Shown: positions 7,927 through 19,700, counted from the first letter of the stretch. The stretch is 64,000 nt of DNA from Bdellovibrio bacteriovorus HD100 (GCF_000196175.1 NC_005363.1:2914001-2978000), one strand, 5' to 3'. Numbers and translations: made by a program. Notes: generated from the letters alone by a model not told the origin.

Positions 7927-9325
7927 TTTTCACCTTGCTGCAATCCAGCTTCACAAGTCCACTGTTGGATCCCATGATCACATCCTTAAAGACGCACTTT
8001 TCATCCACCCGGACTTCATAGACGCCCTTACCCAGAACCAGCGGCACATTCGTCAGATGATTTCCCAGAAGGGCAAATCGTCCGTCATAGACATAAATGC
8101 CCCGCACTTTGGCATCTTCCACCACCAAAGCCCCGGCTTCCTGCACATCATAAGTGTATTCAGCATTGGGAACAATCAGGTAGTTTTCCAGAGTCTTTTC
8201 AAAGAACGGATCGCGGTAAAGGCGGATAGCCCACTTCCCCGTTGGCAGTGGAACACGCACATCACTGGTGAATCGCTTCACCACCTTACGATTTGTGTCC
8301 AGCAGCTCAATCTTCATCAGCTTTTCAACAAAGTTCGCCTGAAAGAAACCCTGACCACCCACCTTCAGCGTCACCTTCTTTTTCGGAGGGATCACGAACT
8401 CTGAAAACTTGTATTTGGGTTTCAAGTTCACGATCGCCAGATATTTTCCCGGCGGAACCTCAATCCCCTGGGACGCATGAAACTTGCGATAGATTTCATT
8501 CGGAGAGTCGGCCCGGAATAAAAACACCGTCGCGTTGGGCTGAGGACTGCTGACGAACAGATTCTTCCCCGGATTCAGCTGCTTGTCCAAGTCCTGGAAC
8601 AGCTCTTCCAGCTTTTCTTCATCATCAGCCTGGGACATGTCACCAATACAGGCCAGCTTATCCAGAACATCCGGCTGGTTCTGTAAACCAAAAGCCACGA
8701 CAAAGAATTTTAGATCGACGTCTTTTCCGCTGAGTTCAGCCGCGATTTTACAAGGATCCTGACCGCAGGTTTCCTCTCCGTCGGTGAAAAGAACCACCCG
8801 CTTCGGGCCCTTGTAATGCTCAACATCTTTATAGGCGTCCTTCAAGGCCTGTCCTATCGGAGTCATCCCCACCGGCTCAAAGCCTTTCACAATCCCTTCA
8901 ATCGCACCCAGTTTGCTTTGTGCGGGTTCGATTGCCAGATAGTTGTCCTTGCAGTCTTTCTTGCGACGGGATCCAATCACCCGCAGACCACTGCTGGTCT
9001 TTTCGGTCCACTGGGACATCAGATAGCGGGCCAGCAGTTTTTTTAGAACATAGATTTTGGTTTTCTTCGGCCCCATCAACTGCCCCATGGAACCGGAGCT
9101 GTCGATGACATATTCCACCAGCGGAATGGCGGTCGATGGCAGATCTTCGGCCTTCACTTCGCCCGAGGCATTGGCGGGAATTTTGGAGGGATCAAAATCC
9201 ATCTTATCAAGAAGATCCTCAGCTTTTAACTGCGTCATTCCCTGCGGCACGGAAGGTTCGTCCTTTTCCTGGGCCGAGGAGGCAAAAGCACACAAAGTCA
9301 GAACCAGCAGAATCAGCTTTTTCAT
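7916..9325 (-). CDS. VWA-domain protein with complete MIDAS
   Basis: 469 residues with a signal peptide (MKKLILLVLTLCAFASSA). A von Willebrand A domain spans about 68-250 and all MIDAS metal-binding elements are present: DSSGS at 75-79, Thr155 in GMTPIG, and Asp182 in FTDGEE. The domain also contains several cysteines (DCKDN, ETCGQDPC, LACIGD) that may form disulfides. About 200 C-terminal residues form beta-rich segments with basic patches, perhaps carboxypeptidase-regulatory-like domains (VPPGKYLAIV, VPLPTGKWAIRLY). VWA domains of this kind mediate metal-dependent protein adhesion. It overlaps the barrel gene upstream and the membrane protein gene downstream. Secreted VWA adhesins are known in myxobacterial gliding; whether this one is comparable is inference. 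Confidence 0.88.
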   Translation of the reverse strand: MKKLILLVLTLCAFASSAQEKDEPSVPQGMTQLKAEDLLDKMDFDPSKIPANASGEVKAEDLPSTAIPLVEYVIDSSGSMGQLMGPKKTKIYVLKKLLARYLMSQWTEKTSSGLRVIGSRRKKDCKDNYLAIEPAQSKLGAIEGIVKGFEPVGMTPIGQALKDAYKDVEHYKGPKRVVLFTDGEETCGQDPCKIAAELSGKDVDLKFFVVAFGLQNQPDVLDKLACIGDMSQADDEEKLEELFQDLDKQLNPGKNLFVSSPQPNATVFLFRADSPNEIYRKFHASQGIEVPPGKYLAIVNLKPKYKFSEFVIPPKKKVTLKVGGQGFFQANFVEKLMKIELLDTNRKVVKRFTSDVRVPLPTGKWAIRLYRDPFFEKTLENYLIVPNAEYTYDVQEAGALVVEDAKVRGIYVYDGRFALLGNHLTNVPLVLGKGVYEVRVDEKCVFKDVIMGSNSGLVKLDCSKVKNDQ

Positions 9326-10494
9326 CGTGGTTTCAGCATCTTTCCGACATAGTCTTCCATGCGAAGACCAATCATGATTCGAATGAAGTTCTGGCTTTCT
9401 TTGTAAGTGCCGCCTTCAGGAATACTATAAAAACCATCCGGTGCATTGGTCGGCGCCCCGGAGAAAGTCACCTGACTGGAGCTCATCCCCGTGCTGACAT
9501 CCACCGAGAACCTCTTGAAGAAGGGAATAAAGCCCATGTGCACCAGGGTTGTCGCCCCAAGGGAAAGCTCCATCGCTGTTCCTGTAGAGCTGTCTCCCCG
9601 GGTGACTCCGCTGTCTTTCATCGAATAAGACGGGAAATAGGTCAGGTCGAAGTAAATACGGTTGAAGCTCCAGTCGAAGGACTTTTCTGAGTTGAAGATA
9701 TTTGGACCAAACAGATAGTGGAAGTTTGCACCAAGCCCCATGCCAGAACCCGCACTGCTCAAAACATACTCATCGTCATTGGCAGTTTTGAAATCCGTGG
9801 ACTTGGTCACAAGCTTCAGCGTGGGACGCAGCTCTTTCCAAATTGGCAGAAAACGGTAATGAATCGCAATCATGCTTTCGCGATAGGTGGTTTGTTTTTC
9901 TTCGCGATTGTAGGATTTCACCGGCACACTGCCACCGGAACTGCGGTATTCAAGACCGATCCTCCACAGGAAGTCGAAGTACCACATCAGATGAGTGTCC
10001 ATGAAATTGTGTTCAAAGGTTTTGTACTGGTTGGCTTGGTTGGGAGAGGCACTTTCGATCTTCCCTTGATAAGGGCCGAAATCCAATTGTACATAACCCT
10101 GTTCGTAAGGATCCGGTTCGTCCGGCTGGAGGCCGCCTATTGGCGGGACTTCAGGTTCATCGTACTTTTTTTCCTGAAGCCGCGCCAGACTGACCACGCG
10201 GTCACGAACTTTCGGGAACTTGGTGATGGTTTTTGAGTCCAGCAGAATCAGGAACTTTCCATCCTGGATGTTTTCAACAGAGCCCCGGGAAATGACCTCG
10301 ATGTCGTCATCCTTGATGCGCGCAATAACCACCAGGTCACCGACCCGAACCAGCGGTGTTGATGCGACGATCACCACATCATCATTAACCCCGATGATGG
10401 GCACTGAGTTCTTCCGGATCACATCCGGATTTATGATGCTGGCAAAGCAGACATTGGCGAAAATGAATATGCTGAAAAATAGATGAAGCCTCAC
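9322..10494 (-). CDS. Outer-membrane beta-barrel with N-terminal periplasmic domain
   Basis: 390 residues. The signal peptide (MRLHLFFSIFIFANVCFA) is followed by a small beta-rich domain at about 20-110 (VIIGVNDDVVIVA-like strands) and a Pro/Glu/Asp-rich linker (EPEVPPIGGLQPDEPDP). From about 130 to the end come long amphipathic strands rich in Tyr, Trp and Phe (HLMWYFDFLWRIGLEYRS, FNRIYFDLTYFPSYS), as in a large beta-barrel. It lies between the giant Ig-like lipoprotein gene and the VWA gene, overlapping the latter by 4 bp. It may be the outer-membrane anchor or export channel of the surface complex. No specific family is recognised. Confidence 0.75.
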   Translation of the reverse strand: MRLHLFFSIFIFANVCFASIINPDVIRKNSVPIIGVNDDVVIVASTPLVRVGDLVVIARIKDDDIEVISRGSVENIQDGKFLILLDSKTITKFPKVRDRVVSLARLQEKKYDEPEVPPIGGLQPDEPDPYEQGYVQLDFGPYQGKIESASPNQANQYKTFEHNFMDTHLMWYFDFLWRIGLEYRSSGGSVPVKSYNREEKQTTYRESMIAIHYRFLPIWKELRPTLKLVTKSTDFKTANDDEYVLSSAGSGMGLGANFHYLFGPNIFNSEKSFDWSFNRIYFDLTYFPSYSMKDSGVTRGDSSTGTAMELSLGATTLVHMGFIPFFKRFSVDVSTGMSSSQVTFSGAPTNAPDGFYSIPEGGTYKESQNFIRIMIGLRMEDYVGKMLKPR

Positions 10495-10537
10495 AGGTAA
10501 ATTCTATGAGGCCTCTCTGAAAGATACAATTCCAAAG

Positions 10538-13500
10538 CTAGCGTGCGCGGTAAATCCGGCCCTTGCTGCGACTGACAAGAAGGATCTGACCCGAGTCAAA
10601 ACTGACAATACTGTCGACTGGATCCTGCACGGAATTCGCATAGACCTGATAGCTGTCCAGATCGATAGTGAACACCTGATTGGCGTCTTTCATGGTCCCG
10701 ATGATCATTCGATCATCGGGACGGATCACCAGACGACGCCCCTGCCCCGGCACATCAAATGGCGAGCTGCTGATCTCATTGACCCCGACAAACTGAACAT
10801 CCGCCGCCGTCGGAGTTTTAGCAGGCCCGTCGGTCAGGACGGCAACGCCACCCGTTCCAGACAGCAATGCCATCACCCGATGCGAGCTCACATCCACAAC
10901 CAGATCCGTCGGTTTGCAGTCCTCATGCCCTGCAACCCCATCCCACAAAGTAATCTGGGCAACCAACCCAGGTGTTCCCCCTGAGCGGACATTGCTGACA
11001 TTGAAGACAAACAGTTTGTGCGAAACAGATGGACTGGTCTGCTGGGTCGCCACGTACAGGCGTTCCAGATTTTTATTCAAGACCATTCCTGAAATTTTGG
11101 CGGTGCCGAAGTTGTAGATCTGAACAGCACTGGCCGGATTCAGATAGTCATAAAGCAACTTGTCGCCGTTGTCTGAAGCATAGAAGACATACGATGAATC
11201 CAAGGACTCAGTCAGACGCAAATCCGAGTTCAGGCTGCTTGTGAACAAATTCTGAGGACAGTCACCTATACACTTGTTTCCTGTACCCAGGCTTAAGCCC
11301 GTCAGATCCGTCGCCGGGATACGCAGTGCTTCTGTCGTCAGACCAAACGGACCTACACGCCCCGTTTGCGATGTGAGCAGAATATCAAAGCTGCCGGACG
11401 TCTTCACCAAAGCCATACGCTTGGTCTGAGTGCCTGCCAACCAAGGCAGATCTTCCATAAAGTTCCATGGAGGATTCACCAGGGTACCATTGGGCTTGTT
11501 CATCGCCCCATTCACCAGAGTCAGATCCCACAGAAAGTGCTTGGTGAACATGCCCAGTGTGTAGGTTCCCGCAAAGACCAGGTGATCGACGATGTTCGAC
11601 CCCAGAGTCAGCGTCACCGGCACCTCGTTAAGCCAGTTCAGGGACAGCGGATTCATCGATGGCAGACTTTCGGGACGGGCCGCAAAAATATCAAAAAGTT
11701 TTTCCGCCAACAGGTAGTTGTTGCGGATCTTCACTTTCCATTCCTTGGTTGCCACATAGTTTCCGTCGGTGGCTTCCGCCCGGATCATGAATTCGCCAGC
11801 TTTCAGAGGGCCTGCACCATCCGGATCCACTGAGGCATCCGTGTCTTTGGCTTTGAATTCAAAGTTCGGACCCTCGTCATAACGAAGCTCATCGTTCACA
11901 TACCAACGATAGAAAAGTGTATCGTTCGCATTCGGATCCGATGCCGAGATCGAGAAGGACACCGGCGCTTTTTCCGACGCCAGAACATCCGTTCCCGCTG
12001 GCAGGAAGCTGTTGATTACCGGTGATGTTTCAAACGGCGACAGCGGATTTTGCACTTTCAGATAGAAGCTGACCGTGTCCGTTTCCTGGGTTTTCAGGTC
12101 ACGCACACGGACGCGCACCTGATGACCGTCCCCGCCTTCTGCAGTCACATCGGCCGGATAGGCCGGATTCCAGCTGATGATTCCTTTAGCCGAATCGATG
12201 CACATGCCGTTGGCTTCAGCGCACGGACGCGGAGAGGTCACCAGTGAATACTCCAGGGAGTTTCCTTGGGAGTTATTGACGATCACTGGATACTTAAACG
12301 GTGCTGACGGCATACTGGCCGCCGTGTGCGGCATAAAGTGAACTGGCGTTCCCGCCAGGTTCTGACGAGGGCTCACGAAGTAAGCCGGTGCCACGACATT
12401 GATTCTAAGCGGAGTCGCACTGGCAGAACGAGGCAACGTCAAACCATCGCGGTCCACATCGCCATTGTCATTCACGAACAGTTCCGCAGAGTGCTCACCA
12501 ATATGAGTTCTTTGTGGGCACCATTCCATTTTATAGCGCTGGCGCAAAGCACTACCAACCAGCTCTGGCGCCCCTACCGGAGTCAGCTTTGGCACTGCCA
12601 AATCCAAATTCAAATTAGTCCCATCACCGCACTGAGAAACTGAGACATTGCGTTTGTAAGTGGCATCGTACGTCGCAATTTCGGGAGCCCAAGTTGTGCT
12701 GTTGGCATGGCACGAATAAGGATCGGCCACCACCGGATCCAATGTCGCATGCCGCAAAGGCACACCATTGGCGTCCCGGCACAGAGTCATCAGTGTTGAG
12801 AAGCTACCGCCACTAGGAACATAGGCGTCACTGTCGTAGAGGTAAATATCCTGACTGAAATAGGTGTCAGCAAAAATACGGAAGTTATTACCAGAAACAA
12901 TTTCAGCAATCGATGGCACCTGATTTTTATTGATCAGGCGGATTTTATAGAAGGCATCCGTGGACTGCTGAATATCCGGCATCGTTTTGGCATCATAGAC
13001 GCGCATTTTTACAACCAAACCATCCGTGCCTGAGAATTTTTTTGAGTCAGAATCCGTCGGATTCCACACCAGCTTGGCAGTGGTCTTGGAGCCAGGTCCC
13101 GGGGTGAGTGCTTCGCGTTTTTCGATGAAAACAGACAGACCTTCCGGCCTTGGCACCCACGTCGAAGTCTTTAAGTCATACACTTGGGCATCAAGATCGA
13201 AATTGACCGTCTGAAGCTCGGATCCTTTGTTGTTATCCACAGCATAAATATTGTAGATAGACTCGGTGGCTTCATTGAAATCCCCCAGAGTCAAAGGAGT
13301 GCCCAACGCAGCTCCGGTACCTCCGGCCAATGGTGTGAAACTGCTGTTCGTCAGCACCGGCTTGGTATTGATCTCTTTCACCACCAAAGTCACATTCGTC
13401 ACAGTGCTCAGAGTTCCCCAAGGGGACCTTTCAACAGCCGTGACCTTGAAACTGAAGTTTCCGGAATAGTCACTCGGGTGTGGAGTGTAGCGGAAGTAAC

Positions 13501-16500
13501 ATCTGTTTGTCTTGAAATAGTTCCGATCCGCAACCGCTGGCAATGCAGAACACACATTGGTTCCTGTGCACGAAGAGTTTGCAAGACCCGTTGTTCTGCA
13601 GACGCTCCACTGCCCCACGGGCCCCGTACCGACGGCTTGAACAGAAAAGGTGTAATAGTCTTTCGGATCCAGAGGATACCAATAGTCATCCAGTGTGTAA
13701 TACGGCGACGGCAGCTTCAAAGCGCTGTCTGCCACCTGAATCAAACCATCCTGAAGATTCGTACCCTGAGTCGCAACAATTGTCGGGCTGCTGACAATGA
13801 TCGACGGATTGTTGACATCCGTGAACCGCAACGTCGCCTGACGACTGTTGGAAGCGGGGGCTGTGGTTGTCCATCCCAGATTCTCCACTCGGCGAACCCA
13901 GGCGTTGAGGGAGACCGTCCCAACCGACATCACCAGCGGATCAATCAACTCATAGTAGGTATAATTTGCCGTACGGACTCGCGTACCGGCCGGTAAATTA
14001 ATTGCAGTGGTTCCTGTCGCGCGGAAGAACCTGACAACACCCTGATGTTCAAAGACACCGGTGTTTTCAACCTTTAGATTCGAAGCTTCCGCAGGCAGTG
14101 TATCCACAAAGGTATTGATAGCTTTTGCCGGAGCCCGGTATCCATCAAGGGCCCGCACTCGGAACTTACGATAGATATCCCCCTGATTGGAGGTTCCGCG
14201 CTGAACCATATGTTCATTCCAGTCATGAAGCCCCGGAGGATCCGGCAATGTCGGCGAAGTGGCCGAAGGAGTTCCGGAAACTGCGCGGACCGTAAAGACT
14301 GGCGCCCCGGCCAGCGTGTTGCTTGAAGTAAGCAAAGTGCCATCAGCAATCAGAATTGGTTTTCTCCAGACAGGAATCGAAACACTGCTCACTCCAACCG
14401 GCATGGCGATTTCATCCGGAGTTTCAAATTCCATCAATCGGCTTGCCGTGCGCACCACGGTGAACTTTGGAATTGTGATGGCCGTCGCAGTCGTCGGTCG
14501 GCTGAATGTCACGATACCACGATCATAAAGAGCCGTCGGATTTGTGACAGTGACTCCGGCTGGAACCGTCGTGCCGATCACTGTGACAGTGTTCGCTGCC
14601 GCTGTAGTGTCATTCGCCACCACTGGGAACAGAACCTCTAGGTCACCTGTGTTTATGGTGACGTTCACTTTCGGCCTAAAGACGATATTACTTCCTGGGA
14701 CGGTGAAGGTATTCGATGTCGTAAAGGTTCTGGCCACAGTATCCGTCGCAGAGCGCATAAATCGCACATAGCCTGCCGCTGTTCCCGAGATGTCTGCGGA
14801 CGTGTTCATAACACGGATACAGAATGAAGAGGCATTACGACGATAGGTGGGCTCTGTCATCCCCACCATGCGACGCAGGACTAGCATTTGATTGGTCCCG
14901 CAATCCACCACATTAGTCAGTGAATCAATGGCCCCTTTATTGGTGGCCGTGCCAGTCATACTGAAATCGTATGCCTCCAGCCACAACGGATCGTTGTCCC
15001 TGTCAGAAACTGTGTAGGTGATCGAATTCTGAATCTGATTTGTTCTGACCTGAACGGTCATGTCCCCCCCTGCCAGGCAGGGTTTGGTATTGCGGTCCGC
15101 AGCTGTCAGAGTCAGGGTCTTTGGAGCCGCGTTGCCGTTGTGATTGTCCTTCAAAGTGACAATGAAGGTGCCCGTTTTAAGAGTGTGCAGAGGCTTCCAC
15201 AGGTAGGTGTAGCGAACCCGATCCGCCAGCACCTCCGGCGAACCGACTTGAGTAATGTAAGACTTCAACGTTCCGGCAGTTGTCACCGTCAGCTCATCTG
15301 GAGGCGACGCCGGATTCGGCCCGACGTTATCGGGGTCTTGGAAATCCAAATAAAACTGATAAGGGGCCGCGCCATCCGGCACCTCTTTCGCGCAGTAATC
15401 ATACTCAATAGCGCTGCTGTTGACCGGATTCACTCCACCCAGCATGATCGGAGCCGCGTTGGTGTCTTTGACGGTGACCTGCACATTGGCCAGGGTCAGG
15501 CCGCCCAAAGCATCCGTGACTTCGAGTATGATGCTGTTTAGACCTTTTCGTGCGTCTTCATTGTTGGGTGTCCAACGAAGGGTGATTTCACCCGCATTGT
15601 TGATTTCTGTCGGAGCCATCTGTTCATTCAGATACAGCGGATTGGATCCGGAAATCGCCTCGGCCACAACTTTGATGGCATCGCCATCCTCGTCTTTGAA
15701 TTTAACGGTACACACCCATTCGGTGTTTTCATTCACGGTCGGTGCACAATTGTAGCTGTAAATGGGACGACGATTGACGTTTTCAACCAAAACCGGCCAG
15801 TCGACACGGCTGATCTTTCCACCGTCAGACAAAATCACACTCATTGTGTAAGGATCTGGGCGGCCATCATCATAGGTTGGCTCCCAGCGCACGATGCCTT
15901 CTTCGGCCGTGCGCAAAGACCCCTCGAGCATCCAGGCGTAAAACACCTGATCCCCATCCGGATCCCTGGCGGTGGCGCGAATTTCAATTTTTTTGCCTTC
16001 TTCCACCCGTTGTTGTTGCACCTTGGTGGTGGCTTTTTCATCCAGGACTGGCGGACGATTCACGATTCCAAATGGATAAGGCTCTGCCGTGACGTCACCT
16101 TCGGTGTTGTACACGAACTCCACGCCGAAAGACTTCATAAACGTCAAAAAATCATAGCTGTTGGAAAGACCGTTACGGATAAAACGGTACAACAAATCCG
16201 GATTGAATTCCGGAGAAATTCCAAACAGAGCCAGTCGTTCCTCCCGGAACTTGACCACCGCCTCCGTGATTTTCTGAATTTCATCTGGAGTATAAGTGCT
16301 CAGATCACGGCCCGGATAAGTCGACAAAAGATTATAGACCAGCGTCGTATCAAGGCTTGGCTGGATAATCGCATCCGGATACACCACGGCATACCAAGGC
16401 AGAGTACGATACTCCATCACCACTTTCAGAACCATGGCTCCGGAAGGACTCAGCCCCTTGGGCATGATGGAACGAATATAATCCGGCTTGGCATCTGTGG

Positions 16501-16714
16501 TCATATCCAGCAGGTTTTTGGTTTTCTTTTCCGCCTGGACAAATTCAGTCAGATACAGGGAAAACTTTTTTGTGCTGGCCGGGTTGACCTTGGTCATATC
16601 AAACTGCAATAGACTGCCCGGAGGAATCACGATTTCACTCGATTTCCCCTGCTCTTCAAGGCAGCCTGTCAACCAGACTGCCGCCAGAATCAGCGCCAAA
16701 GCTTTTAAAATCAT
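10538..16714 (-). CDS. Giant Ig/cadherin-like surface lipoprotein (2058 residues)
   Basis: The lipobox LTGC at residues 15-18 ends the signal peptide, so the protein is lipid-anchored. After an N-terminal helical region (to about 210) there are many tandem Ig-like or cadherin-like modules. They are recognisable by NRPPVLDE and NRRPIYS starts and by acidic calcium-type motifs such as RDPDGDQVFYAW, KDEDGDAI and SDRDNDPLW. Later modules (ASDPNANDTLFYRWYVNDE) precede a C-terminal 350 residues that look like a beta-propeller (LVIRPDDRMIIGTMKD). This is the architecture of large adhesins that project from the cell. The gene starts 28 bp after the second FG-GAP gene ends and is followed by the barrel gene 43 bp later. 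Its length and shape suggest a stalk or reach protein; ligand unknown. Confidence 0.85.
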   Translation of the reverse strand: MILKALALILAAVWLTGCLEEQGKSSEIVIPPGSLLQFDMTKVNPASTKKFSLYLTEFVQAEKKTKNLLDMTTDAKPDYIRSIMPKGLSPSGAMVLKVVMEYRTLPWYAVVYPDAIIQPSLDTTLVYNLLSTYPGRDLSTYTPDEIQKITEAVVKFREERLALFGISPEFNPDLLYRFIRNGLSNSYDFLTFMKSFGVEFVYNTEGDVTAEPYPFGIVNRPPVLDEKATTKVQQQRVEEGKKIEIRATARDPDGDQVFYAWMLEGSLRTAEEGIVRWEPTYDDGRPDPYTMSVILSDGGKISRVDWPVLVENVNRRPIYSYNCAPTVNENTEWVCTVKFKDEDGDAIKVVAEAISGSNPLYLNEQMAPTEINNAGEITLRWTPNNEDARKGLNSIILEVTDALGGLTLANVQVTVKDTNAAPIMLGGVNPVNSSAIEYDYCAKEVPDGAAPYQFYLDFQDPDNVGPNPASPPDELTVTTAGTLKSYITQVGSPEVLADRVRYTYLWKPLHTLKTGTFIVTLKDNHNGNAAPKTLTLTAADRNTKPCLAGGDMTVQVRTNQIQNSITYTVSDRDNDPLWLEAYDFSMTGTATNKGAIDSLTNVVDCGTNQMLVLRRMVGMTEPTYRRNASSFCIRVMNTSADISGTAAGYVRFMRSATDTVARTFTTSNTFTVPGSNIVFRPKVNVTINTGDLEVLFPVVANDTTAAANTVTVIGTTVPAGVTVTNPTALYDRGIVTFSRPTTATAITIPKFTVVRTASRLMEFETPDEIAMPVGVSSVSIPVWRKPILIADGTLLTSSNTLAGAPVFTVRAVSGTPSATSPTLPDPPGLHDWNEHMVQRGTSNQGDIYRKFRVRALDGYRAPAKAINTFVDTLPAEASNLKVENTGVFEHQGVVRFFRATGTTAINLPAGTRVRTANYTYYELIDPLVMSVGTVSLNAWVRRVENLGWTTTAPASNSRQATLRFTDVNNPSIIVSSPTIVATQGTNLQDGLIQVADSALKLPSPYYTLDDYWYPLDPKDYYTFSVQAVGTGPVGQWSVCRTTGLANSSCTGTNVCSALPAVADRNYFKTNRCYFRYTPHPSDYSGNFSFKVTAVERSPWGTLSTVTNVTLVVKEINTKPVLTNSSFTPLAGGTGAALGTPLTLGDFNEATESIYNIYAVDNNKGSELQTVNFDLDAQVYDLKTSTWVPRPEGLSVFIEKREALTPGPGSKTTAKLVWNPTDSDSKKFSGTDGLVVKMRVYDAKTMPDIQQSTDAFYKIRLINKNQVPSIAEIVSGNNFRIFADTYFSQDIYLYDSDAYVPSGGSFSTLMTLCRDANGVPLRHATLDPVVADPYSCHANSTTWAPEIATYDATYKRNVSVSQCGDGTNLNLDLAVPKLTPVGAPELVGSALRQRYKMEWCPQRTHIGEHSAELFVNDNGDVDRDGLTLPRSASATPLRINVVAPAYFVSPRQNLAGTPVHFMPHTAASMPSAPFKYPVIVNNSQGNSLEYSLVTSPRPCAEANGMCIDSAKGIISWNPAYPADVTAEGGDGHQVRVRVRDLKTQETDTVSFYLKVQNPLSPFETSPVINSFLPAGTDVLASEKAPVSFSISASDPNANDTLFYRWYVNDELRYDEGPNFEFKAKDTDASVDPDGAGPLKAGEFMIRAEATDGNYVATKEWKVKIRNNYLLAEKLFDIFAARPESLPSMNPLSLNWLNEVPVTLTLGSNIVDHLVFAGTYTLGMFTKHFLWDLTLVNGAMNKPNGTLVNPPWNFMEDLPWLAGTQTKRMALVKTSGSFDILLTSQTGRVGPFGLTTEALRIPATDLTGLSLGTGNKCIGDCPQNLFTSSLNSDLRLTESLDSSYVFYASDNGDKLLYDYLNPASAVQIYNFGTAKISGMVLNKNLERLYVATQQTSPSVSHKLFVFNVSNVRSGGTPGLVAQITLWDGVAGHEDCKPTDLVVDVSSHRVMALLSGTGGVAVLTDGPAKTPTAADVQFVGVNEISSSPFDVPGQGRRLVIRPDDRMIIGTMKDANQVFTIDLDSYQVYANSVQDPVDSIVSFDSGQILLVSRSKGRIYRAR

Positions 16715-16742
16715 CCCCTGCCCCCGCAGAAATCAAACGTAC

Positions 16743-19700
16743 TTAATAGAGTAAGAAGAAGTTCCCCACATCAATACCGTTGATCGGCGCATGACCGTCA
16801 TGTCCCTCACTTGGAACCATGATGTCCATAGTGCCATCCCCATTCACATCCCCGGATGAAGTGTTCAAATAGAAGTAATTTGGTGACGTTTCGGTGTCCT
16901 CGTACTGGATTACATAGGGCTTCATGCGCCCTTGCGCATCCCCGACAACCACCGTATCCGGATAATCTGCAGAGTGCAGACCCACGCTGGAGCCGAAGAA
17001 GACAAGTCCACGTCCCAGTTGGCTGTTACCGCTGATTGAATCGTCATAGCCATACGACCCCAGAATCACGTCATCAAATCCGTCGCCATTGAAGTCGCCT
17101 TTTTTCATACGGCCTGTCATGACCTCACTGCCGACCATATCCCCACCTTTCGCATCCCAGGCATAGAAGGCCTGAGGTGCCGGTTTCGGTGTTCCCACGG
17201 AACGGATGCATTGCAGGCCCGCACCACCACCTGGCAGGTCCGGATCCGTGTACAACATCTGCTTGTTCAGATTGGTCTCCAGATAATCCCACATAGTTGT
17301 ATTGTTATCAGAACCGCACAATGGGCCATAATAGACATAGGCCATACCACTGTCAGAGAAGCCTGATTTCGGTGACTCTTTCGGAGCCGTCACAATCAAG
17401 TCCTCATAACCATCGCTGTTCAGGTCCCCGGCTGAATCCAAACGATACCCGAAGTAACGGCCGATGCGGTTAACTCCCAGGTCCCCGTTCAAAATCGGCG
17501 GCATCAAACCATACACGCGGCCCGCAGCGCCATCCTGATCCAACGATGGATCCAGATTCTGGAACTGGTCGTCGTCAGTGCACGATCCACCCATATAAGT
17601 GGAGTTGTAATAGCTGTCACGATCCGCAGCCTGAATACCGTTGCTGCTTCCCTGATACAGGAATAAACGACCGTAGTTGGAACGACTGTCGGCATCATAG
17701 TAACAAGCCAGATCCTCCCAGCCCGGAGCTGAAACAACCAGGTCGTCGATGCCGTCTTTGTTATAGTCCATCACCGCTATGCTTGCGCCGAACATGTGAC
17801 GAAGGCGATCGTAACCATAGTTCACGTTGCGCACCATCGGACTGTAAAGGTACTGCATCTTGCACGAGTGGCCCGGAGCCCCACTGCAGGCTTTGTTGGC
17901 AACCGCTGCCGCCTCTGTCCCATAGGTGTCGATCATGTAGTTTGAGTTCGACGACAAAAGATTCGTGTTCACCGTCGGTTCATTGTCCGTTGGCGTATAA
18001 CCCTTGACCTTCGGAGTCTGAACCCCTGAAGAAGAGCCATACCAGATGAACACACGACCCATTTCAACAGCCTGAACACCGTTCAAACAGCTTGAATCTG
18101 CTTCGTCATAACACTGCCAGCCCTGCCCCGCCGCCGGCGGATCACCGAATGGAGGATTCACGTCGCTGATACTGGTCCCTTTGTTCATCGTAAAGAATGA
18201 TGGAGCTGTCGGAACTGCCAGAACCAGATCCGAGTACCCATCTCCATTGAAGTCACCGTGATGAATGACCTTACGACGGTGAGGCGAAAGCTCATCCATC
18301 CCAAGGAACTCAGAGCCCCACGAAATCGGCGACCAGCGCGTTGTGATATACTGCGGATCACCGGCAGCCGGAAGCCACTTCGGATTGGTCACCGCCTGAA
18401 GCCCCCCACGGGAACCGTAGTAGGCCACAACCTGACCGCCTGTACCCGGATCCAGGAAGATCACGTCCGCAAAACCATCCCCGTTGATATCACCACCGTC
18501 AAAGGCGCGAATAGCCCAGCCGGAACTTAAGTTCGTCGGTTTGCTGATCAACTGTGGCAGGGCAATATCACTCAGTGTCACCCCTTGCGCCGGATTCACG
18601 GATGGATAGCAATAGTTTTCATTCTGATTCTGTGGTTTGAATACACGCGCCAGATTGCCCTTGCAATAAGACGTGGTGATCAACCCCAGATTGGATCCGA
18701 AGAACACCACCGCATCCGTCGTATAAGTTTTGCTGTTTGCCGAAGGACGGGATATCTGGGCCACTGCATCCGCATATCCGTCACGGTTGATATCACCGAC
18801 GATGCGAATGCTTTCGAAGTTAAGGCTCTGCGGGCTGGCCGCGTGGTCCACCATTTTTTCTGCAGGCACAGAGTTCACAGAAGACAGAGGCTGACCTTTG
18901 GAGTAGTAGCCGAAGGCGGCTCCACCACCCAGCTTTGTCGACTTGTCCAGGTAAGATCCAACGAACACGTCATTCAGCGGCGTCAAACCGGAATAGTCCC
19001 CGTCAAAATTGCCCACAGCCACGGAGCGGCCGAAGTAGTCATAGGACTGCCCCTGATAGTTGTACAGATGCAGGAAGTTGGAGGTCAGCCCCACACCGGA
19101 CAAACTTGTAAACACATAAGCTGCTCCGGAGTTGGTCGCTTTCGTTCCATCTCCCGTCGCACCCACGACAACATCTTTCAGTCCATCACCTGTGACGTCA
19201 CCGACCGCCATCGCTTCCGGATAAAGTCCCAGATAGTAATTCGAACCAATGGAATTGGAGCGAATCAGTGTCGGGGCACATTTACGCTTGGTGAGATTGT
19301 TGTTCGTATCAAAGCGGTCACACTGGGAAGACCCGTCATTCCAGTCGCTGTCCTTGATATTAGGATCCACGGCATCGATACCCTTGAAGGCATCCATTTC
19401 ATAAAGTTTGAACGGATTTCCATAAAAGACCCACAATGCGCCTGAATTGGTTTTGGAGCCATTATTGAAATAGCTGCTCGAAACCACTGCTTCCGCCCAT
19501 CCGTCTGCATTCGTGTCGGAAGGACTTGTCAACGCCGTGTTGGTTGCATCATAGCGAGAATGATCACCGACCAGAGCGACAGATGTCCCGAAGCCACGTG
19601 AAGTCATTTTTACACCTGAGCCCACCTGATCATCTTTATAGAAGCTGCGCGGGAACAAAATGCGGAAGCCGGCTTTATTGGTCAGGCACGAGAAGTGTTT

